NCBI GenBank assembly: GCA_001795245.1
Contig: MGOD01000131.1
Span: 8,886 to 19,327, forward strand
DNA length: 10,442 nt
Reading direction: 5' to 3'
Source of the DNA: Chloroflexi bacterium RBG_16_70_13
Lineage (GTDB): Bacteria; Chloroflexota; Limnocylindria; Limnocylindrales; CSP1-4
Part shown: piece by piece, positions 7,201 through 10,442 of the stretch
How the letters are laid out: the number at the start of each line of letters is the position of its first letter
Position numbering within the stretch: position 1 is the first letter of the stretch
Notes under the pieces: model-generated
Databases searched by the model: none
Told to the model about the DNA's origin: nothing
Seen by the model: the letters and a program-made list of their open reading frames with translations, nothing else
Position numbers and translations under genes: made by a program

Positions 7201-7712
7201 CCGGGGCGAACTTCCCCGACGCCCTGGCCGGGGCGGCCGCGGCCGGCCACACCGGCGGCCCCCTCCTGCTCGTCGCGAAGGACAGCCTGCCGGCCGCCAC
7301 GAAGGCCGAGCTGGCCCGCCTCAAGCCGGCCAGGATCGTCGTCCTCGGCTCGACCTCGGTCGTGTCGGCGGCGGTCGCGACCGCGGCCAAGGCCTACACC
7401 GCCGGGACGGTCAGCCGCCTCGCCGGGGCCGACCGCTACGCGACCGCGGCCGCGGTCAGCGCCGCGACGTACGGTCCGGGCGTGCCCGTCGTCTACCTCG
7501 CCACCGGGGCGAACTTCCCCGACGCCCTGGCCGGGGCGGCCGCGGCCGGCCACACCGGCGGCCCCCTCCTGCTCGTCGCGAAGGACAGCCTGCCGGCCGC
7601 CACGAAGGCCGAGCTGGCCCGCCTCAAGCCGGCCAGGATCGTCGTCCTCGGCTCGACCTCGGTCGTGTCGGTGAGCGTCTCGCTGGCCGCCGAGTCGGCG
7701 GCCGGCGGTTGA
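4263..7712 (+). CDS. Secreted GH18-family glycosidase with FnIII-like, SH3b, FlgD-type Ig and three CWB2 repeats
   Basis: An 1149-residue wall-anchored enzyme expected to cleave beta-1,4 linkages next to N-acetylglucosamine (peptidoglycan or chitin-like glycans). The signal peptide is 1-36 (SRRR at 4-7, hydrophobic VLIVALASW, ALA cut). A variable linker of unknown function (about 37-186) precedes the GH18 barrel (about 187-537). Hallmarks are FGFLPYWE, DGVNLDFE with D306, D311 and catalytic E313, MGYDY (371-375), GVPYYGRAW (415-423) and GIWALGYD (W517). Asn309 replaces the second Asp of the chitinase motif, as in YaaH/YdhD-type spore-cortex relatives. Then come an FnIII-like domain (541-636), SH3b (640-724, KLRAGPGTSASIL), a FlgD-type Ig domain (739-820, SPNGDGVTD) and CWB2 repeats starting near 849, 950 and 1051. 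The frame is open upstream to TTG 4158, but TTG 4263 has GGAGAGGA. Hydrolase assignment is secure; exact substrate is not. Confidence 0.92.
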   Translation: MTQSRRRLARLARLASRLGPAVLIVALASWPGGALARNAAPTPTGAPAGADPTAGSGDQPGVQPSIHYEEALAHASDVIEFAPGDRVTIGFTPRADDAWLVGGERPRALPSGNATGRQMRDAPQGSVWSATPPTELADRLPAPDAGVDAPIDGAAGSTIPAKAASSRSTPVAEPAGSDAVVSASGLRREVFGFLPYWEVSDSSTSFDWDVLSTVAYFSVGADKNGNLMKLDPDGTSTTGWGGWTSSKMTSVINAAHQRGTRVVLTISCFAWTTGQKTTQSTLLGSETARSNLAKQVAAAIRDRGADGVNLDFEPIVSGYAEEFTALVRSVRAELDAIAPGYQLTFDTTGYIGNYPLEAATAPGGADAIFIMGYDYRGSSASTAGSISPLSGPVYDLTDTVNAYAARVSPSKLILGVPYYGRAWSTDSDALHANNISGTKYGTSVTAIYETAADLAAQHGRRYDSVEQAPWTAYQKETCTSMYGCVTAWRELYYDDAASLKLRYDLVNSKNLRGAGIWALGYDGTRPELYAALADKFLHDSTPPKVGVIAMAAVQRDQGFEVRWTGLDESSMASFDVQVAKDGGSWTDWRLGTTATSAIYLGADGHSYAFRARGRDSHGNVSAWGVISSSTAATLAAGGFGSVQVDGLKLRAGPGTSASILATLNAGDVVAVTGGPTAADGYTWYQVTAPVREWSPVADVTVGAWVAAGSASETYVIARVPINATSVDPMIAGYTVGANGSRIVSPNGDGVTDSIPLGWTNGTTFDGLTLTVIRDDGTVLGSRTLGGTGAGAHSYAWDGKVNGAVVADGGYILQLVGTKGSAIYSAPSAQPATADQVALFGVTVDHLPVSRLAGADRYATAAAVSAATYGPGVPVVYLATGANFPDALAGAAAAGHTGGPLLLVAKDSLPAATKAELARLKPARIVVLGSTSVVSAAVATAAKAYTAGTVSRLAGADRYATAAAVSAATYGPGVPVVYLATGANFPDALAGAAAAGHTGGPLLLVAKDSLPAATKAELARLKPARIVVLGSTSVVSAAVATAAKAYTAGTVSRLAGADRYATAAAVSAATYGPGVPVVYLATGANFPDALAGAAAAGHTGGPLLLVAKDSLPAATKAELARLKPARIVVLGSTSVVSVSVSLAAESAAGG
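4281..4307 (+). repeat. 9-bp x3 tandem repeat in the signal-peptide n-region
   Basis: Three units of cgcctcgcc (the last ends in g) encode Arg-Leu-Ala three times, just ahead of the hydrophobic core. The result is an unusually long, basic n-region. Slippage would change its length by three residues in frame. Confidence 0.7.
6802..7671 (+). repeat. 303-bp tandem repeats encoding the three CWB2 modules
   Basis: Units 6802-7104, 7105-7407 and 7408-7671 (the last cut at 264 bp) each encode one 101-residue CWB2 module. Read by eye, units 1 and 2 differ only at T6830 versus C7133, and unit 3 matches unit 2 throughout its length. After 7671 the sequence changes to a unique C-terminal tail. The CWB2 repeats of the neighbouring gene have the same 101-residue period but clearly diverged DNA. 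This indicates very recent amplification or homogenisation. Confidence 0.97.
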
Positions 7713-7749
7713 GCCCGACGACGCGATCGGGACCGGACTCGCCACCCGC

Positions 7750-7755
7750 TAGACT
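7750..7755 (+). promoter_or_regulatory. Putative -10 box of a leaderless promoter
   Basis: TAGACT fits the TAnnnT -10 pattern of high-GC bacteria. It ends 7 nt before GTG 7763, so transcription would begin at or next to the start codon. No Shine-Dalgarno box precedes the GTG and no clear -35 element is visible, both typical of leaderless genes. The inference is moderate. Confidence 0.45.
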
Positions 7756-7762
7756 CCGACCC

Positions 7763-8563
7763 GTGACCACGCCTGCCTCGGACGCCTCAGTCGACCCGAG
7801 TCCCGTCGCCGGGACCGGGGCCTGGATCGTCCTGCCGACGTACGACGAGGCGGAGAACCTGCCGGGGATCGCGGCCGCCATCCTCGCGTCCCTCCCGGAC
7901 GCAACCCTTCTCGTCGTCGACGATGCCTCGCCGGACGGCACCGGCGCGCTGGCCGACGGCCTCGCCGCGGAGGATCCACGGGTCCGGGTCCGGCATCGGG
8001 CCGGCAAGCAGGGGCTCGGCCGGGCGTACCTGGACGGCTTCCGCGTCGCCCTCGACGGTGGAGCCGGCATCGTGGTCCAGATGGACGCCGACTGGTCCCA
8101 CGATCCCGCGATCCTGCCACGGCTCCTCGAGCCGATCACCGGCGACCGGGCGGATCTCGTCATCGGAAGTCGCTACACGAGGGGTGGCAGGGTCGAGGAC
8201 TGGGGCGTCGGGCGGCGGCTCATCTCGCGCGGGGGCTCGCTCTTCGCCCGGCTCGTCCTCGGGCTTCGCCCCCACGACCTCACCGGCGGCTTCAAGGCCT
8301 GGCGGGCGACGACCCTCGAGGCGATCCCGTTCGAGGGCGTCCACGCCGGTGGCTACGTCTTCCAGATCGAGATGACCCACCGCGCCTCGCGCGCCGGTGC
8401 CCGTGTCGCCGAGGTGCCGATCACGTTCCGCGACCGTCAGGTCGGCCAGTCCAAGATGTCGCGGCGGATCATCGTCGAGGCGCTCCTCGTGGTCGTCCGT
8501 CTCCGGGCGGATGAGCTCCTTGGGCGCGACAGGAAGCGCCGCCCCGACCGCAAGTCCGGGTGA
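7763..8563 (+). CDS. Polyprenol-phosphate-mannose synthase-like GT2 glycosyltransferase (DPM1/Ppm1 family)
   Basis: A 266-residue cytoplasmic-face enzyme expected to move mannose (or another hexose) from a nucleotide sugar to a polyprenyl phosphate, making the lipid-linked donor for wall lipoglycans or protein mannosylation. GT2 family A motifs are in order: PTYDEAENL (25-33), VVDDASPDGT (51-60), the metal-binding DADWSHDP (108-115), IGSRYTRGG (134-142), DLTGGFKAWR (172-181), GGYVFQIEMTHRA (196-208) and the VPITFRDRQVGQSKMS segment (218-233). It is the short, catalytic-only form without membrane helices. I chose GTG 7763. The frame is open up to TTG 7709, which overlaps the previous stop, but those 18 residues are not family-like and lack a ribosome site. 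A TAGACT box suggests its own promoter. The next gene overlaps it by 4 nt. Sugar specificity is inferred from the family. Confidence 0.92.
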   Translation: MTTPASDASVDPSPVAGTGAWIVLPTYDEAENLPGIAAAILASLPDATLLVVDDASPDGTGALADGLAAEDPRVRVRHRAGKQGLGRAYLDGFRVALDGGAGIVVQMDADWSHDPAILPRLLEPITGDRADLVIGSRYTRGGRVEDWGVGRRLISRGGSLFARLVLGLRPHDLTGGFKAWRATTLEAIPFEGVHAGGYVFQIEMTHRASRAGARVAEVPITFRDRQVGQSKMSRRIIVEALLVVVRLRADELLGRDRKRRPDRKSG

Positions 8564-9846
8564 CGGCCGTGCCGGCGCTCGGCACCGCGCCGGTGGCCCG
8601 GCCGACCCCCGGCCTGCGGGTCGTCCTCGACATCCGGCCGCTCCAGGACCCGGACCGGGCGCCCGCGACGAGCGCCTATCTCACGGGATTGCTCGGGGCT
8701 TTCGACGCGGAGCCGATCGAAGGCGAGTCGTTCGCCTTCCTCCTCCAGTCGGACCTCGACGACCCGACGCTCCGGTTCGAGCATCTCGACGTCGTTGGCC
8801 GCCGCCTCCTGCCGCCGACCCGGCTCCTCCGCGCCGGGGCGCTGACAGTCGACCCGTTCCTCCTGCGCGGGGCGTCGCTGGGAGCGGCGTGGCGGGCCGA
8901 GCGAGGCGGCGCGGCCGGGGCGGTCTACCATGCCGCGGCCGGGTCGCCACCGCTCTTCTCCGGCCTGCCGATCGTGGTCACCCTCCTCGATCTCGCCCCG
9001 TGGGAGCTCCGCGGGGCGTATCAGCGGTCGCCCTCGGCCCGGTTCGGGCAGCGCCTCCGAGCGCGGCTCCTGCGGGACGCCGCGGCGGTGATCGTCGGCA
9101 GCGCGGCGATCGCTCGTGCCGCGAACCGCCTCCTCCGAATCCGCCGTGACCGGCTGCGGGTCGTGCCGCTCGCGGCCCGGCCGGCCTTCAGGCCACCAGC
9201 GGCGGGCGCCCATGGTCTGGATCCGGAGGTCCGCCTCGAGGTGGATCGCCTCGGGCTGCCGGACCGCTATCTCGTCTACCCGGGTCGCTACGACGCGCGC
9301 CAGGATCTCTCGACGCTCCTCGGCGCGCTCGGACTCCTGGCCGCTGCCGGCCGGCCCCCCTCGCTGCCGGCCGACGTCCCTTGGCCGCCGCGGGTGCTCC
9401 TCGTGGGCGCCACGCCGGACGATCGGGCCGCCCTCGCCCGGGCCGCCGCTCGGGCCGGTGTCGGCGACGCCATTGCGTACGCTCCGGCCCTGCCCCAGGA
9501 GCGCCTGGCGGGACTGGTCCGCGGCGCCCGGGCGGTGCTCCTGCCGGTCCTCTCGGAGGGTGCCGGCCTGGCGGCCATCGAGGCGGTCGCCTGCGGGACC
9601 CCGGTCGTGAGCACCAACGTCGGGGCCTTGCCCGAGATCGTCGGCGGGGCCGGGATCCTCGTCGAGCCGCGCGACGACGACCGGCTCGCGGCGGCCCTCC
9701 GGGCGGCCTGGGCGGATGAGCGGGTCCACCGCCGCCTCGCCAGCCACGCCATGGAGCGGGCGCGAGCGGCGCGACGGACCTGGGCGGACGTCGCCGCCGA
9801 CACGCGCCGGATCTACGCCGAGGTCGGGGCGCGACGCGGAGCCTGA
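8560..9846 (+). CDS. Family GT4 glycosyltransferase (group 1)
   Basis: A 428-residue retaining glycosyltransferase of GT-B fold. The C-terminal nucleotide-sugar-binding half is clear: YLVYPGRYDARQDLSTLLGAL (from 237), RVLLVGATPDD (278-288), the E-x7-E pair E333/E341 in SEGAGLAAIEAVACGTPVV, and TNVGALPEIVGGAGILVEP. The N-terminal acceptor half (1-235) starts with LRVVLDIRPLQD, as in mannosyltransferase-type GT4 enzymes, but is rich in Arg and Ala and less conserved. The GTG start shares the sequence GTGA with the stop of the upstream gene, which indicates translational coupling; GTG 8569 in the same frame is a weaker alternative. It probably works with the preceding polyprenol-phosphate sugar synthase on one envelope glycan. 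Donor and acceptor cannot be read from the sequence. No membrane segment is seen. Confidence 0.9.
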   Translation: MTAVPALGTAPVARPTPGLRVVLDIRPLQDPDRAPATSAYLTGLLGAFDAEPIEGESFAFLLQSDLDDPTLRFEHLDVVGRRLLPPTRLLRAGALTVDPFLLRGASLGAAWRAERGGAAGAVYHAAAGSPPLFSGLPIVVTLLDLAPWELRGAYQRSPSARFGQRLRARLLRDAAAVIVGSAAIARAANRLLRIRRDRLRVVPLAARPAFRPPAAGAHGLDPEVRLEVDRLGLPDRYLVYPGRYDARQDLSTLLGALGLLAAAGRPPSLPADVPWPPRVLLVGATPDDRAALARAAARAGVGDAIAYAPALPQERLAGLVRGARAVLLPVLSEGAGLAAIEAVACGTPVVSTNVGALPEIVGGAGILVEPRDDDRLAAALRAAWADERVHRRLASHAMERARAARRTWADVAADTRRIYAEVGARRGA

Positions 9847-9870
9847 GCCGCGAGGCCGGTGAGCCCGTTG

Positions 9871-9935
9871 GGCCTGAGCCGCGGGCCTGAGCCGCGGGCC
9901 TGAGCCGCGGGCCTGACCCGCGGGCCTGACCCGCG
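9871..9935. repeat. Five 13-bp tandem repeats between convergent genes
   Basis: Units at 9871, 9884, 9897, 9910 and 9923 read ggcctgagccgcg (three) and ggcctgacccgcg (two). A 12-base partial unit at 9841-9852 contains the stop codon of the GT4 gene. The 13-base string ccgcgaggccggt occurs on both flanks (9848-9860 and 9931-9943). Each junction makes a CCGCGG palindrome, so the array can form G:C stems. It fills most of the 105-nt gap between the stops of two convergent genes and could act as a two-way transcription barrier. Confidence 0.9.
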
Positions 9936-9951
9936 AGGCCGGTAGCGCGCC

Positions 9952-10442
9952 TCAGCCCGGCCGGCGGACGTCGAGCCGGATGCCCTCGCGGACCTCCCAG
10001 CCATACGACAGGGCGAGGACCTGGACGAAGGTCTGGCCGGCCGTCAGCGTGATCGGCCGGCCCGATCCGTCGAACAGGCGCGTCGGGCCGGTGACCGACT
10101 CCTTCGACCAGGTCCCGCGGATGATCCGGCCATTCGTCGAGACGATCGCCTCGCCCTCGCCGATATCGTCGGCGTCGAGGCGGTTCTTCTCGGGATGCCC
10201 GTCGTTGAGAGCCCCGAATCGCATCCGGAGGAGGACGACGTTTGTCGGCGCGACGACCTCCCCATCGGCGGCATCGACCTGGGGCTCGGTCGACCCGTCG
10301 ACGTAGCGCCAGTAGGTGTTCGCGATCGAGTCTAGCGGTAGGTGATCGTCTCGTAGGGGTAGTGGACGGTCAGGATCGCGCCCGCCGGCCGGAGCGCGGC
10401 CGGGAGGGCCGGCCCGAAGGCCCAGACCGGCTCCTGCGGCCC
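9952..10442 (-). CDS. DUF3048 domain protein, C-terminal part, with apparent frameshift (5' end outside window)
   Basis: Read on the minus strand, the last 127 residues carry NTYWRYVDGSTEPQVDAADG, APTNVVLLRMRF, GEGEAIVSTNGRIIRGTWSK and PTRLFDGSGRPITLTAGQTF, the pattern of the DUF3048 C-terminal region (YerB-type secreted proteins or lipoproteins of unknown biochemical role). Upstream, the expected continuation AILTVHYPYETITYR is in another frame and ends at a TAG (10332-10334 on the plus strand). One extra base there would join the two parts as TYR-Y-DSIANTYWRY. The frame used at the C-terminus also stays open to the window edge, so an automatic call could run straight through with a wrong N-terminal part. 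The gene is either a new pseudogene or carries a sequencing error. It converges on the GT4 gene, with the 13-bp array between them. Confidence 0.8.
   Translation of the reverse strand, partial: AAGAGLGLRAGPPGRAPAGGRDPDRPLPLRDDHLPLDSIANTYWRYVDGSTEPQVDAADGEVVAPTNVVLLRMRFGALNDGHPEKNRLDADDIGEGEAIVSTNGRIIRGTWSKESVTGPTRLFDGSGRPITLTAGQTFVQVLALSYGWEVREGIRLDVRRPG
10328..10338 (-). other. Apparent one-base deletion in the DUF3048 gene
   Basis: On the plus strand the bases are gagtctagcgg. Inserting one g between 10332 and 10333 gives gtc-gta-gcg, which reads on the minus strand as Arg-Tyr-Asp and restores a continuous DUF3048-like protein. Without it, the upstream frame stops at TAG. There is no homopolymer or slippery heptamer here, so programmed frameshifting is unlikely. 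Confidence 0.7.

Noticed and set aside
6802..7671. CRISPR-like repeat array
   Set aside because: Units are 303 bp, contiguous, in frame and encode protein modules; there are no short repeats with unique spacers.
4755..7745. A 996-codon open frame on the minus strand
   Set aside because: It lies opposite the GH18/CWB2 gene. Its Arg/Gly/Asp-rich translation is typical of antisense frames in high-GC DNA, and it has no recognisable domain; the plus strand has clear domains throughout.
7746..7756. 11-bp match (ccgctagactc) between the putative GT2 promoter and the minus strand at the DUF3048 break
   Set aside because: Matches of this length are expected by chance when comparing all positions on both strands of a 10-kb GC-rich window.
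7709..7762. Longer N-terminus of the GT2 protein from TTG 7709
   Set aside because: No ribosome site, an 18-residue Ser/Pro/Arg stretch unlike the family, and GTG 7763 starts close to the conserved WIVLPTYDEAEN segment.
10328..10338. Programmed ribosomal frameshift in the DUF3048 gene
   Set aside because: No slippery heptamer, and DUF3048 proteins are not known to use frameshifting; a simple one-base deletion or sequencing error explains it.

Overview
The window is about 70% G+C by eye and tightly packed. It carries the end of mreB and all of mreC, followed by large secreted proteins with cell-wall-binding type 2 (CWB2, PF04122) repeats, a dolichol-phosphate-mannose-type glycosyltransferase and a DUF3048 protein. 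This mix points to a high-GC, probably monoderm bacterium. My best guess is Chloroflexota (Limnocylindria/Ellin6529-like) or a deep actinobacterial lineage. That is inference, since no rRNA or other marker gene is present. Starts are often TTG or GTG.

Layout, left to right. (1) 1-1435: 3' end of mreB, a perfect short hairpin, and complete mreC (cell-shape elongasome). No mreD, PBP2 or rodA follows. (2) 1436-1712: a 277-nt intergenic stretch with a tandem copy of the mreC stop-codon region, a nested hairpin and a perfect 20-bp palindrome. (3) 1713-4049: a secreted protein with a caspase-like (clan CD) head, an SH3-like region, a FlgD/CHU_C-type Ig domain and three CWB2 repeats. (4) 4263-7712: a secreted GH18-type glycosidase with FnIII-like, SH3b and FlgD-type Ig domains and three CWB2 repeats. 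These last repeats are almost identical at DNA level (303-bp period). (5) 7763-9846: a polyprenol-phosphate-mannose synthase-like GT2, possibly leaderless, overlapped by a GT4 glycosyltransferase. (6) 9847-9951: a 13-bp tandem array between convergent genes. (7) 9952-10442, minus strand: the C-terminal part of a DUF3048 protein with an apparent one-base frameshift.

Read together, the window is a cell-envelope neighbourhood. MreB/MreC organise wall growth. Two surface enzymes share one wall-anchoring tail and differ in their catalytic head, one resembling a protease and the other a glycan hydrolase. The two glycosyltransferases could make mannosylated wall or surface glycans, possibly the polymer that CWB2 domains bind. 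The shared anchoring cassette, the caspase-like head and the freshly homogenised CWB2 repeats are the most interesting points. No RNA genes, CRISPR arrays, insertion sequences or phage genes were seen.
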